Source of the DNA: Syntrophorhabdaceae bacterium PtaU1.Bin034
Lineage (GTDB): Bacteria > Desulfobacterota_G > Syntrophorhabdia > Syntrophorhabdales > WCHB1-27
Assembly: GCA_002067405.1 (NCBI GenBank)
Contig: MVRP01000094.1
Coordinates: forward strand, 1-14,299
DNA length: 14,299 bases
Direction of reading: 5' to 3'
Below the pieces are notes generated by a model. That model did not search any database, was not told the DNA's origin, and worked only from the letters and a program-made list of their open reading frames with translations. Made by a program: the position numbers and the translations under genes. Below, piece by piece: positions 1 through 7,848 of this stretch; position 1 is the stretch's first letter; each line of letters starts with the position of its first letter.

Positions 1-723
1 GCAGCCCTCGTGAACGGTCCGAGAACCTCGCTCGTAGTCATTCTCTCCTGTGCAGCCGCAGGCATAATCGAGGGGGTTATCAACCTGACCGGTTTGGGCC
101 TCAGGTTCTCGGAATTGCTGATTTACATCGCGGGGGGCAACATGCTCATTCTCCTCATTCTGACCATGCTCGCATCACTTCTCATCGGCCTGCCTTTACC
201 GCCGGTCACGGCTTACCTTATTCTCGCCATTCTTGCTGCACCGGCCCTCATCAAAGCGGGCGTCCACCCGATGGCGGCGCACCTTTTCGTCTTTCACTTC
301 GGCGTCCTGGGCAATATTACCCCTCCGTCGGCGCCCTGTTCATTTGCGGCAGCAGGTATTGCAAAGACGGACCCGTTGAAGACCACCAACCTCGCATTCT
401 TGATATCGGCACCGACGTTCGTCGTGCCTTACCTTTTCGTGTATTCGCCCGAGCTGATGCTCACCGGTTCCATCCCTTACATATGCTTCAGGGTTTTCAC
501 CGCCTTTGTCGCCATAAGCGGAATATCCATGGCGTTCCTTGGCTTTGCAAGGCTAAAACTCAATATGATCGAAAGACTAGTAATTCTGATTGCATCGATT
601 TGTCTCATTACACAAACGTGGTACTTGAACGTACTCGGCTACCTGGTGATGGCAGGGACATTCTGGCGCCAGTGTTCCTTCCCGGGTATGTCTACGGCAA
701 AAATAGCGGGTTCCAGCAAATAA
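1..723 (+). CDS. TRAP transporter fused permease (TAXI type), C-terminal part
   Basis: This frame is open from the first base, so the gene begins outside the window; a GTG at 10 is internal. The 240 visible residues are almost entirely hydrophobic, with about six or seven membrane segments. A block around visible residues 60-125 (G-L-P-L-P-P, then A-A-H-L-F-V-F-H-F, then N-I-T-P-P-S-A-P) is typical of the C-terminal half of fused DctQM permeases that work with TAXI-type periplasmic binding proteins. Such permeases use a sodium or proton gradient to import carboxylates across the inner membrane. The stop lies 24 bp before the UbiD-family gene on the same strand, which suggests one transcript and a shared substrate. 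The TAXI binding protein would be expected upstream, outside the window. Family assignment is firm; the substrate is unknown. The last 20 or so residues are polar and unlike the family core. Confidence 0.85.
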   Translation, partial: AALVNGPRTSLVVILSCAAAGIIEGVINLTGLGLRFSELLIYIAGGNMLILLILTMLASLLIGLPLPPVTAYLILAILAAPALIKAGVHPMAAHLFVFHFGVLGNITPPSAPCSFAAAGIAKTDPLKTTNLAFLISAPTFVVPYLFVYSPELMLTGSIPYICFRVFTAFVAISGISMAFLGFARLKLNMIERLVILIASICLITQTWYLNVLGYLVMAGTFWRQCSFPGMSTAKIAGSSK

Positions 724-747
724 TCAAACAAAAGGAGGAGCATCACA

Positions 748-2190
748 ATGTCTGTTGAGTATGATGATCTAAGAGGTTACATCGAAGTCCTGGAAGCGTC
801 AGGCTGTCTGAAAAAAGTCGAAAATGCCGATTGGAATGTTGAGATAGGGGCTATCTGCGAGATGAACAGCGAACGTAAAGGAAATGCCCTGTTGTTTGAT
901 AAGATAAAAGGTTACCCCGAAGGCTACAGGATCCTCACCAATTTCCTTTTCCAGCCGAAGAAGGTGCAGAGGCTTGCTTTCGGTATTCCCGACAGCATGT
1001 CAGATAACGACATTATCTTCGACTGGAAAGATAAGCTCGTGAACTACAGGCCGATACCGCCGGTTGTGGTCGATTCAGGACCGGTCATGGAGAATATCCA
1101 GACGGGCGACGATATAGACATGTTTAAATTCCCCGCACCCTTCTGGCACATACACGACGGCGGACGCTATATAGGTACGGGCGATTTGAACATCAACCGG
1201 GATCCGGACACTGGTTACGTGAACATCGGCACCTACCGCGTTATGATCCATGAGAAGAATATGCTTTCTTACTACATGTCTCCTGGGGCTCACGGGCAAA
1301 TAATACGCGAGAAATACTGGCAGCAGGGAAAAGACTGCCCGGTAGTGCTGTGTTTTGGTCAGGATCCGATGATTTTCGCTGCTTCGACCATGCAGATACC
1401 CTGGGGACAAAGTGAATACGATTTTGCAGGCTACATAAAAGGGAGGCCCATAAAGGTCATCATTGATGAGGTGACCGGGCTGCCTATCCCCGCAGCAGCA
1501 GAGATCGCGATAGCCGGTTTTGCCCCGCCGCCCGATAAGGAAAACAGATTAGAGGGCCCATTCGGCGAATGGACCGGCTATTATGCTTCGGAGCCTTACA
1601 ACCGCCCACTGATTCATGTTGAGAAGGTTTATCATCGGAATAACCCCATCATTACCGGTGCTCCCCTGAACAAATTCGAACCCGCCTGGTATGAAATACC
1701 GATACACTATGCGCCGAATATCTGGGAGCGGCTGCTGGCATTCGGCATGCCGGGGATCAAGGGGGTATGGAGTTATGGTCGTGGCGGGCGAACAATCGCC
1801 GTGATCTCGATCAATCAAAGCTACCTCGGCCATGCGAGGGCGGTAGGAACCATCGCCGCAATGATACCCAGGGGCGCCGCGATGTCAGGCAAATATACCA
1901 TCGTGGTCGACGACGACATCGACCCCTCAAACTGGGATGAAGTAGCATGGGCCCTCTCTTCCAGGGTTGAGCCTGAAACACAAATTGACATTCTCCGCGG
2001 TCATTTGAACACGCCCCTAGACCCCGCCGTTCCACCGAATAGAAGAGCGAGGCAGGATTATACGATGGGAAGAGTGGTCATAGACGCCTGCAGGCCGTTC
2101 AACTGGCGACACGAGTATTCGGAGGTCATTTCGTATCCGGCGGAGGTAAAAAAGCAGCTCGGCGAGAAGTTCGCCTACCTGTGGCAGTAG
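748..2190 (+). CDS. UbiD-family prenylated-FMN-dependent (de)carboxylase
   Basis: 480 residues, a usual length for UbiD/Fdc1-type enzymes, which reversibly decarboxylate aromatic or alpha,beta-unsaturated acids using prenylated FMN. By family alignment from memory the key residues are present: N159, H182 and E223 match the metal/prFMN-phosphate ligands (N168, H191 and E233 in Aspergillus Fdc1). R164 (in G-T-Y-R) with E269 and E274 (in E-G-P-F-G-E) match the catalytic Arg-Glu-Glu triad. Start: AAGGAGG at 732-738, nine bases before the ATG. The gene follows a TRAP permease by 24 bp, so it probably acts on the imported acid. The prFMN synthase UbiX is not in the window and must be supplied elsewhere. 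The length and the E-rather-than-D in E-G-P-F-G-E fit a catabolic decarboxylase as well as ubiquinone-pathway UbiD; the transporter context favours catabolism. The exact substrate cannot be read from the sequence. Confidence 0.9.
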   Translation: MSVEYDDLRGYIEVLEASGCLKKVENADWNVEIGAICEMNSERKGNALLFDKIKGYPEGYRILTNFLFQPKKVQRLAFGIPDSMSDNDIIFDWKDKLVNYRPIPPVVVDSGPVMENIQTGDDIDMFKFPAPFWHIHDGGRYIGTGDLNINRDPDTGYVNIGTYRVMIHEKNMLSYYMSPGAHGQIIREKYWQQGKDCPVVLCFGQDPMIFAASTMQIPWGQSEYDFAGYIKGRPIKVIIDEVTGLPIPAAAEIAIAGFAPPPDKENRLEGPFGEWTGYYASEPYNRPLIHVEKVYHRNNPIITGAPLNKFEPAWYEIPIHYAPNIWERLLAFGMPGIKGVWSYGRGGRTIAVISINQSYLGHARAVGTIAAMIPRGAAMSGKYTIVVDDDIDPSNWDEVAWALSSRVEPETQIDILRGHLNTPLDPAVPPNRRARQDYTMGRVVIDACRPFNWRHEYSEVISYPAEVKKQLGEKFAYLWQ

Positions 2191-2238
2191 TGTTTGTATC
2201 TTAGACAAGCACCAGTGTAAAAAGGTCTACCTCCTGGG

Positions 2239-2296
2239 GCCGGAGTAATCTCATATTCCTTCCCTTGACGCGCTTGCCGCGTAGAGATTCTCCGGC
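2239..2296. terminator. Bulged inverted repeat between convergent genes, possible two-way terminator
   Basis: The arms at 2239-2252 and 2284-2296 are complementary over 13 pairs with one bulged base. Inside them is a smaller hairpin at 2268-2282 (ACGCG, loop CTTGC, CGCGT). On the plus strand a T-rich run (TTCTTTT, 2301-2307) follows within a few bases. On the minus strand five T's appear about 15 bases beyond the stem. It lies 48 bp after the UbiD-family stop and 10 bp after the kinase stop, where convergent transcripts would need to end. The long loop makes it an atypical intrinsic terminator. Confidence 0.4.
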
Positions 2297-2305
2297 TCTG
2301 TTCTT

Positions 2306-5300
2306 TTACCTGTCGTGTCTTCCGTCGAGCACCCGGCGTACCGCCGCCGCAAGCTGCTTCTTCGTAATGGGCTTCATCAGGAATTCACTGATGCCAACCG
2401 TCTTCGCCTTTTCAGGTGACGCTGTATGGCTGTAGCCGGTGCACAGGATCACACGAACGTCGCGACGGATCTTCAGCATCTTTTCAGCAAGACGAATGCC
2501 GGTTATGTGCGGCATTGCCTGGTCGGTAATCACGACATCATACCGCATCGGGTCCCCGGAGAAAAGCTCCAGCGCCTCTTTACTATCGGTGGTTGCAGTC
2601 ACCTGGTAACCCAGACGTTCGAGCATTGCGCGATTGCTCTCTGTGAGCGCTTCTTCGTCGTCAACAAGGAGTATGCTTTCCTTTCCGCCCTTCAGAGAGT
2701 CTGTATGCCTCTCGTCGTGATCTTGTTTTTCCGTATTCGCCTTAGGCAAAAAGATATGGAATGTACTTCCCTTGCCCAGTTTGCTGGAAACCGTGATTTC
2801 TCCATTCAGGTCTCTCACGAGTGCAAACACTGTGGCAAGTCCCATTCCCGTGCCCTCGCCGACCTCTTTTGTCGTGAAGAACGGGTCGAAGACCCTTTTC
2901 CTCGTCTCTGCGGTCATGCCCGCGCCCGTGTCCCGTACGCTGACGACCACGTAGGTTCCGGAATCCATGTCCGAGACCGGAACGTGATCGTCCGGAAGGT
3001 ATGTTTTCTCTTCCACGCCAAAGGCCAATGTGCCGCCGTGCTCTCGCATCGCGTGCTCCGCATTGTTTCCCAGGTTCATAAGAATCTGCTGAACTTCAGA
3101 GGGGTCGGCGAAGGTTGCAGCGGCGTCGGTCAAGAGGTCGAGCTTCATCTCCACGCTCGCAGGTATCGATGATCTGAGAAGGCGGAAAGTTTCCTTTACC
3201 AGCGGAACGATGTCCGTCGGCTTTCTTTGTTTATCCGACTTGCGGCTAAATTGGAGGATCTGCTTCACCAGGTCGCGGCCCCTCTTTGAAGCTTTGAAGA
3301 TCTGCATCAGGTTGTGCCTGATGTTGTCTTCGTCTGCCACCTCGTCCAGCGCCAGCTCCGTGTTGCCGATAATCACCGCGAGAAGATTGTTGAAATCGTG
3401 GGCGATGCCGCCGGCCAGGGTGCCGATCGCTTCCATTTTGTGCGCCTGGCGGAGTTGTTCCTCGAGCCGGACCCGGTCTTCTTCCGCCCGTCTTTGCTCG
3501 GTAATGTCAATGCCCATTTCGAGGACAAGAGGCGATCCGTCAACGTCCGTGAGTGGGAAGTCGTAGGCATTGATCACGCAGCCATCCGGGGTTTTACGTT
3601 CCCAGCGATACGGCTCTCCGGTCTCGAGCACTTTGAATGTTTCGCAAAACTGGCACGGCTCTTCCTGCCCGAACAGGTATCCGTAACAGCGACGTCCGCG
3701 GCACTCGCCGAACCTGTCCCGGAATGCCCGGTTTACAAAGACTACCCGATGATCCGGCGTCAGCAGACATATCATGACCGGCAGTGTTTCCAAAACCTCA
3801 TAGAAACGGCACCGCTCCTTCTCCAGTTCTGTAGTCCGCTCCCTCACGCGGAGTTCCAACTCGTCCCGGGACAGGCGAAGCTCTTCCTCCATCTGCTTCC
3901 GTTCGATGAGATCGGCCGCCTGCCGGGCGAGCACATCGAGCAGACGGAGGTCGCGTTTCGACGGCTCGTGAGGCTCGCGCCAGTGCGTGGAAATCATTCC
4001 CAGCATCTTGCCTGTGCGCGAGAACAGCGGCGTTGTCTGGCAGGCACGAATGCCGGATTGCAGGAACATGGCCAGGTCCCCGCTGCCCTGCATGTAATCG
4101 CACTTCTCCACATCCGGCACGATGGCACGCTTGCCCGTACGCAAAGCGGCGCCGCACGTCGAACCAGAGGAGTCCGTCCCTACCCATTCCCAAAACTTCG
4201 CGGCTTCAGGACTGAAGCCGCGGGACGCGAGCAGCTGGAGCTCGCCGCTGCCATGTTCAGGGCGAAACGCCTGTATGCTTGCATAGTCAGAACCCGTGAT
4301 TCGCACCACGGCATCGATGATCTTTTCATAGAGCGCCTGGACGTTGTCTTCGTAAAGAAGCTCGGTGCTGACGCACTGCAGGCGCTGCTCGGCTTCGAGT
4401 TCGGCCGCCAGATCTTGCTCGCTTTTGCGCAATACCTTGTTCATCTCTTCCAGTTCGCTGGTCCGTTCCCGTACGCGTTGCTCCAGTTCTTCGTTACTGT
4501 CGCGCAACGCTTCTTCGGCCGCCTTGCGGGCTCCGGCCAATTCCAGACGAGTATGGATCCGGGCAAAGAGCTCTCGGGCGCTGAAAGGTTTAACGAGGTA
4601 GTCGTCCGCCCCCTGCTGCAGTCCTTCGACGCGTGATTCTTCCCCTGCGCGGGCCGACAAGAGGATGATGGGCAGAGTACTGGTTCGTGGGTCGGCGCGT
4701 AGCCGCCGGACCAACCCGTAACCATCGAGGCGAGGCATCATCACGTCAGCGAGGACGAGATCCGGCCGGTGCTCATGTATCGCGGCGAAGGCCGCTTCGC
4801 CGTCGGCCACGGCGACAACCCGGTAGCGCGCCGCAAGGAGCCGCCGAAGGTAGTCGCGCATATCGGCGTTGTCGTCAGCAAGGAGAATGCGGGCAGGGTC
4901 TCCGCCCGGAGGACCGGCCGGCGAAAGTGACGCAGCCCGGCGGTCCGCTTTCCCTTTCTCTGCCCTCTCTCCGCTCCCTTCAAATGCCGGAAGCCACCGT
5001 AGCGCTTCTTCAACAAAAGGTAGGGTTCCGGAGGCAGTTGAGGCGAGTGTCCGAGAGGCCCCGATTCGCTCCTTTGGCAGGTGCGCGGTTCCTAGAGGAA
5101 GGGAAACAGTAAAGGTTGTGCCGGAGCCTTCGGCGCTCTTCACCTTGATTTCTCCACCGTGAAGCTTGACGAACTCCTGGACGAGAGCAAGACCTATGCC
5201 GGTGCCCTCGTGCGTGCGCGAAGGTCTGTCCTTCACCCGTCGAAACCGCTCGAAGATTCGCGGCAGTTCTGATTCGGGAATCCCTACTCCAGTGTCTTTG

Positions 5301-6817
5301 ATCGAAAGTTCGGCATAGGTGTTCCGGGAACGGAGCGACACCGTTATCCTGCCTTCGAAGGTAAATTTGAACGCGTTACTGATCAGGTTGAGTACGATCT
5401 TTTCCCACATCTCCCGGTCCACATACACGGGCTGAGGGAGAGGAGGACATTTGACAATGAGGCGTAATCCTGCCTTTTCGATGGCAGAGCGGAAGACACT
5501 GGCAAGTTCCGCGGTGAGAGTCCCGAGATCGGTCGGTTCGAAGACGGCTTCTATACGCCCTGCCTCGATGCGGGAAAAGTCCAGGAGCGTATTGACCAGC
5601 CTGAGCAGGCGCAATGAATTACGGTATGCTATCTCAAGACGCTCGCGCTGTGTGGCAGACAAACCATCAGATTGGGCCAGTGTCTCCTCCAGCGGCCCGA
5701 GCATCAGCGTGAGAGGGGTGCGGAACTCGTGGCTGACGTTGCTGAAGAAGGCGGTCTTGACCCGGTCGAGTTCGGCCAACTCCTCCGCCCGCTTGCGTTC
5801 CTCCTCATAGGCCCGGGCGTCGGTGATCGCGGTCGCGATGTGCCCCGCGACCAGATCAAAAAAAGCGCTATACGACGTGTCCAGCGGTCTGCGGGCACTC
5901 GCACCGGCGACCAGGAGTCCGGCGAGGCTATCGTGGCCTGTTGCGCGGAGCGGAAGCACCATCACTTTCTTGAGAGGCTCCGGCCAAGGATCTGCGTGGA
6001 GCTCCAGGCCTATCTTGTCCAGATCGGCTTCCGTTGTCTTTTTGGTCTTAAGGACTGAAACGAGAGGCAAACGATGTTGTTTCTCATCGTCTGCAAGTGA
6101 CACTGTTTCGGGCAACTGCCAGCCGCCCTCCGAAGGTCCTGCCTTGGCTGCGAGGCGAGCGACTCCTTCCGATTCTTCCATCAGATAGACACCCGCGAAG
6201 GGAAGATCATCCTTGTTCTCGCCAAGCGCATCACCAATTGCCTTGCATGCGCCTGCCACGCTCCGGGCAACCGTCGCCTCCACTCCCAACGTGTGTAATG
6301 TATCAAGCCTGCGGCTTCCCACGATCTTCTCGGTTGTGTCGGTGACAGCGCAATACATCCCGTCGACCCTATGGTCCTCGCCGAAGACGGGGCTAAAAGA
6401 AAAGGTGACGTAGACCTCCTCTTGCGGGAGGTCCCGGTCGAAAAACATGAGGATATCTTCCGACCAGCTTGCAATACCGTCTTTGAAGACCCGCTCAGCC
6501 ATAGGGCCTATCTGATGCCAGAGCTCCGCCCAGACTTCGTGGCCCGAACGTCCGAGCGCCGCAGGATGCTTGCTCCTGCCGAGGAACGGGATGTAGGCGT
6601 CGTTGTACAAGAGCGTCAAGGAGGGACCCCACCAGATGTGCATGGGGAATCGGGAGGTAAGGCAGATGCCGAGCGCGATGCGGAGGTTCTGCGGCCAAGT
6701 CTCAGGAAAACCGAGGGGAGTCTTTGACCAATCGAAAGAGCGCATCCGACCGGCCATTTCACTGTCCCCGGGAAAGATGCTCAACAACTCAGCATTGCTG
6801 TCTGGAAAACCACTCAT
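2306..6817 (-). CDS. Double hybrid sensor histidine kinase (two kinase-receiver modules)
   Basis: 1503 residues without membrane segments, so a cytoplasmic sensor. Domain order by motif: PAS-like (about 30-165, W-W-G-P...L-Y-N-D-A-Y); GAF (about 180-335); HisKA with S-H-E-F-R-T-P, H363; HATPase with N481, D508-T-G-V-G and G-T-G-I-G-L (538-543); a Pro/Ala/Gly-rich linker (577-640); receiver with D648/D649, phospho-acceptor D691, S721 and K743. Then coiled coil (762-815), GAF (815-972), coiled coil, PAS (1004-1108) with C1039, C1044, C1055 and C1058. Then a second HisKA of the NtrB-like type (A-H-D-F-N-N, H1140), HATPase (N1251/N1252, D1296, G-T-G-M-G-L) and a final receiver (D1386/D1387, D1432, T1460, K1482). 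All catalytic residues look intact. The start is an ATG with AGGAA about seven bases upstream. There is no DNA-binding output and no adjacent response regulator, so the phosphorelay partner is elsewhere. The signal is unknown. Confidence 0.93.
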   Translation of the reverse strand: MSGFPDSNAELLSIFPGDSEMAGRMRSFDWSKTPLGFPETWPQNLRIALGICLTSRFPMHIWWGPSLTLLYNDAYIPFLGRSKHPAALGRSGHEVWAELWHQIGPMAERVFKDGIASWSEDILMFFDRDLPQEEVYVTFSFSPVFGEDHRVDGMYCAVTDTTEKIVGSRRLDTLHTLGVEATVARSVAGACKAIGDALGENKDDLPFAGVYLMEESEGVARLAAKAGPSEGGWQLPETVSLADDEKQHRLPLVSVLKTKKTTEADLDKIGLELHADPWPEPLKKVMVLPLRATGHDSLAGLLVAGASARRPLDTSYSAFFDLVAGHIATAITDARAYEEERKRAEELAELDRVKTAFFSNVSHEFRTPLTLMLGPLEETLAQSDGLSATQRERLEIAYRNSLRLLRLVNTLLDFSRIEAGRIEAVFEPTDLGTLTAELASVFRSAIEKAGLRLIVKCPPLPQPVYVDREMWEKIVLNLISNAFKFTFEGRITVSLRSRNTYAELSIKDTGVGIPESELPRIFERFRRVKDRPSRTHEGTGIGLALVQEFVKLHGGEIKVKSAEGSGTTFTVSLPLGTAHLPKERIGASRTLASTASGTLPFVEEALRWLPAFEGSGERAEKGKADRRAASLSPAGPPGGDPARILLADDNADMRDYLRRLLAARYRVVAVADGEAAFAAIHEHRPDLVLADVMMPRLDGYGLVRRLRADPRTSTLPIILLSARAGEESRVEGLQQGADDYLVKPFSARELFARIHTRLELAGARKAAEEALRDSNEELEQRVRERTSELEEMNKVLRKSEQDLAAELEAEQRLQCVSTELLYEDNVQALYEKIIDAVVRITGSDYASIQAFRPEHGSGELQLLASRGFSPEAAKFWEWVGTDSSGSTCGAALRTGKRAIVPDVEKCDYMQGSGDLAMFLQSGIRACQTTPLFSRTGKMLGMISTHWREPHEPSKRDLRLLDVLARQAADLIERKQMEEELRLSRDELELRVRERTTELEKERCRFYEVLETLPVMICLLTPDHRVVFVNRAFRDRFGECRGRRCYGYLFGQEEPCQFCETFKVLETGEPYRWERKTPDGCVINAYDFPLTDVDGSPLVLEMGIDITEQRRAEEDRVRLEEQLRQAHKMEAIGTLAGGIAHDFNNLLAVIIGNTELALDEVADEDNIRHNLMQIFKASKRGRDLVKQILQFSRKSDKQRKPTDIVPLVKETFRLLRSSIPASVEMKLDLLTDAAATFADPSEVQQILMNLGNNAEHAMREHGGTLAFGVEEKTYLPDDHVPVSDMDSGTYVVVSVRDTGAGMTAETRKRVFDPFFTTKEVGEGTGMGLATVFALVRDLNGEITVSSKLGKGSTFHIFLPKANTEKQDHDERHTDSLKGGKESILLVDDEEALTESNRAMLERLGYQVTATTDSKEALELFSGDPMRYDVVITDQAMPHITGIRLAEKMLKIRRDVRVILCTGYSHTASPEKAKTVGISEFLMKPITKKQLAAAVRRVLDGRHDR

Positions 6818-6904
6818 ATTATATTCCTATGCAGACAGACAGAGCCTTCTTCGCCCGCAAGCGGTTACTTTCTAATAGCTTCTGACCGAATTAGGATACA
6901 GACC

Positions 6905-6913
6905 ATTATACCA
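6905..6913 (-). promoter_or_regulatory. Extended -10 promoter for the hybrid kinase gene
   Basis: On the minus strand a perfect TATAAT (6910 down to 6905) is preceded by TGG (6913-6911), giving an extended -10 element. There is no good -35 box at 17 bases; only a T-run sits there, which is the usual pattern for extended -10 promoters. Transcription would begin near 6898, giving a leader of about 80 bases before the ATG at 6817. Confidence 0.55.
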
Positions 6914-6950
6914 AAGCGGTTTTCTGAAAAAAAGGGGAGTGGGACGCCGG

Positions 6951-7016
6951 GTAGGCCCAGCGGTTACCCGCTAGCCCCTCACAGATCCGGACGTACCCGA
7001 TTTAGGCATCCAGTTC
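6951..7016 (-). mobile_element. Group II intron 3' end relic (domains V and VI)
   Basis: Read on the minus strand, 7016-6984 matches the layout of a group II intron domain V. The lower stem is G-A-A-C-U-G-G-A against U-C-C-G-G-A-U-C, with one mismatch and one wobble. It is followed by U-G-C, a short upper stem, and the characteristic A-C-G-U-C-C-G-G. The usual GAGCC start (AGC catalytic triad) has become GAACU and the usual GAAA tetraloop is degenerate. A domain VI-like hairpin follows (AGCGG, GUAA tetraloop, CCGCU at 6972-6959, with flanking helix), ending in C-C-U-A-C near 6951. There is no reverse transcriptase gene and no room for the 5' domains, so this is a decayed fragment. Recognition is from memory of the domain V consensus. 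Confidence 0.55.
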
Positions 7017-7020
7017 TACT

Positions 7021-7098
7021 CACCGCTTTGATCTTTCTCCAGCAAATGATAGCACACGCCTCGTAGCTTGCAGTTCGTTTCTCATAGCGCACGCGGCC
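7021..7098 (-). mobile_element. Relic of a DDE transposase C-terminus (IS5-like)
   Basis: One minus-strand frame from 7098 to 7021 reads G-R-V-R-Y-E-K-R-T-A-S-Y-E-A, then C-A-I-I-C-W-R-K-I-K-A-V. This resembles the end of IS5-group transposases (R-V-R-Y-E-K-R-A..., then a hydrophobic stretch with C-A-x-I-C-W-R), with four or five residues apparently deleted in the middle. It starts just after the stop codon of the FCD regulator, in another frame, and abuts the intron relic. No start codon, catalytic domain or terminal repeats are seen, so it is non-functional debris. The match is short, so the family call is tentative. Confidence 0.4.
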
Positions 7099-7105
7099 CG
7101 ATGAC

Positions 7106-7831
7106 TCATCCCTGGTCGTCTCCCCGGAACCGCAACTTTGATGTATATTCCACGTCGATGCGCATGAGCTCTTCGCACCGCTCGGGCGAGCGCTCTTCCA
7201 TGGCCTTTATGATGCCCTCGTGACGGTCATACGTGCTTTTCACGTAATCATCGGACTGTTTTGATTTGGGATACACGACATCGAGAATCTGCAGGAGCGA
7301 CTGGGTCATCAAAAGCAGCAGCGGGTTGCCCGACATCTTTGCGACGGCAGCGTGAAAATTGCTGTTATTCTCGCGAAGCTTGGCTTTGTCGTCGATATCC
7401 TGGAGCAGCTTCTTGTTGATGTTCTTCAGCGTCTGCAGGTCCTCGGCGGTTGCCTTCTCCGCCGCCAACTTTACGGCGAAGCATTCTATCGCCCGCCGTG
7501 CTTCGAAGAAGTACGAAAGAGAAAGATTACCTTTATTGAACAGGTCGTATGCGGCGTCAAAAAGAGGCTTGTGCACATTGTAGGTGATGAAGGCACCCCC
7601 GCTGGAACCCGGTCGGACCTCGATCAGGCCCGACTGTTCAAGGGAGCGGAGTGACTCTCTGACCACGACCCGGCTTACACTGAAAAGCTGGGCCAGTTCC
7701 CTCTCCGACGGAAGACGATCCCCCACACCCAGCTTCTTGGTATGTATGAGGGTCTTTATCTGCGCGACGATCGCCTCGTGAAGTTTCTCCTTCTTAGGCG
7801 GGCTGATAAGTTGCGCGATCTTGCTTTTCAT
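7106..7831 (-). CDS. FCD-domain GntR (FadR subfamily) transcriptional regulator
   Basis: 241 residues, a typical length for the subfamily. An N-terminal winged helix-turn-helix spans about 14-85, with the signature L-P-S-E-R-E-L-A-Q-L-F-x-V-S-R-x-x-V-R-E-S-L-R-S-L at 40-64. A helical FCD ligand-binding domain spans about 105-230. FCD domains often bind a metal through an Asp and His residues. H160 (in N-F-H) and H204 (in R-H-E-G-I-I-K-A) are present, but the usual Asp is N156 and the last His region reads M-R-I-D. Metal binding may therefore be altered. It lies just downstream of dctM on the same strand but behind a hairpin and with its own promoter. By family habit it probably senses a carboxylic acid and controls the neighbouring transporter/reductase genes and itself. 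No Shine-Dalgarno precedes the ATG; see the promoter entry. Confidence 0.9.
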   Translation of the reverse strand: MKSKIAQLISPPKKEKLHEAIVAQIKTLIHTKKLGVGDRLPSERELAQLFSVSRVVVRESLRSLEQSGLIEVRPGSSGGAFITYNVHKPLFDAAYDLFNKGNLSLSYFFEARRAIECFAVKLAAEKATAEDLQTLKNINKKLLQDIDDKAKLRENNSNFHAAVAKMSGNPLLLLMTQSLLQILDVVYPKSKQSDDYVKSTYDRHEGIIKAMEERSPERCEELMRIDVEYTSKLRFRGDDQG

Positions 7832-7839
7832 CGGTTAAT

Positions 7840-7848
7840 CTACTGTAG
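7840..7848. promoter_or_regulatory. Palindrome CTAC-T-GTAG over the -10 box, candidate operator
   Basis: A perfect 9-base inverted repeat (four-base arms around one base) exactly overlaps the -10 element of the FCD regulator promoter. A repressor bound here would block RNA polymerase, as expected for autoregulation. It is short, so chance is possible, and it does not closely match the T-G-G-T...A-C-C-A form of FadR sites. Confidence 0.35.

Noticed and set aside
1498..1518. UbiD-family protein with Ala at position 256 where many relatives have Glu (A-E-I-x-x-E-G)
   Set aside because: It looked at first like a lost catalytic residue. Residue spacing shows that the catalytic pair is E269 and E274 in E-G-P-F-G-E, with R164, and all three are present.
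3314..4636. A 440-codon plus-strand frame opposite the hybrid kinase
   Set aside because: It is antisense to kinase, GAF and receiver motifs that are clearly coding; its product matches nothing known to me.
6923..6983. Intrinsic terminator for the FCD regulator (GC-rich hairpins followed by seven T's on the minus strand)
   Set aside because: The T-run is about 20 bases beyond the last convincing stem and the hairpins are better explained as the intron relic, though they could still stop transcription.
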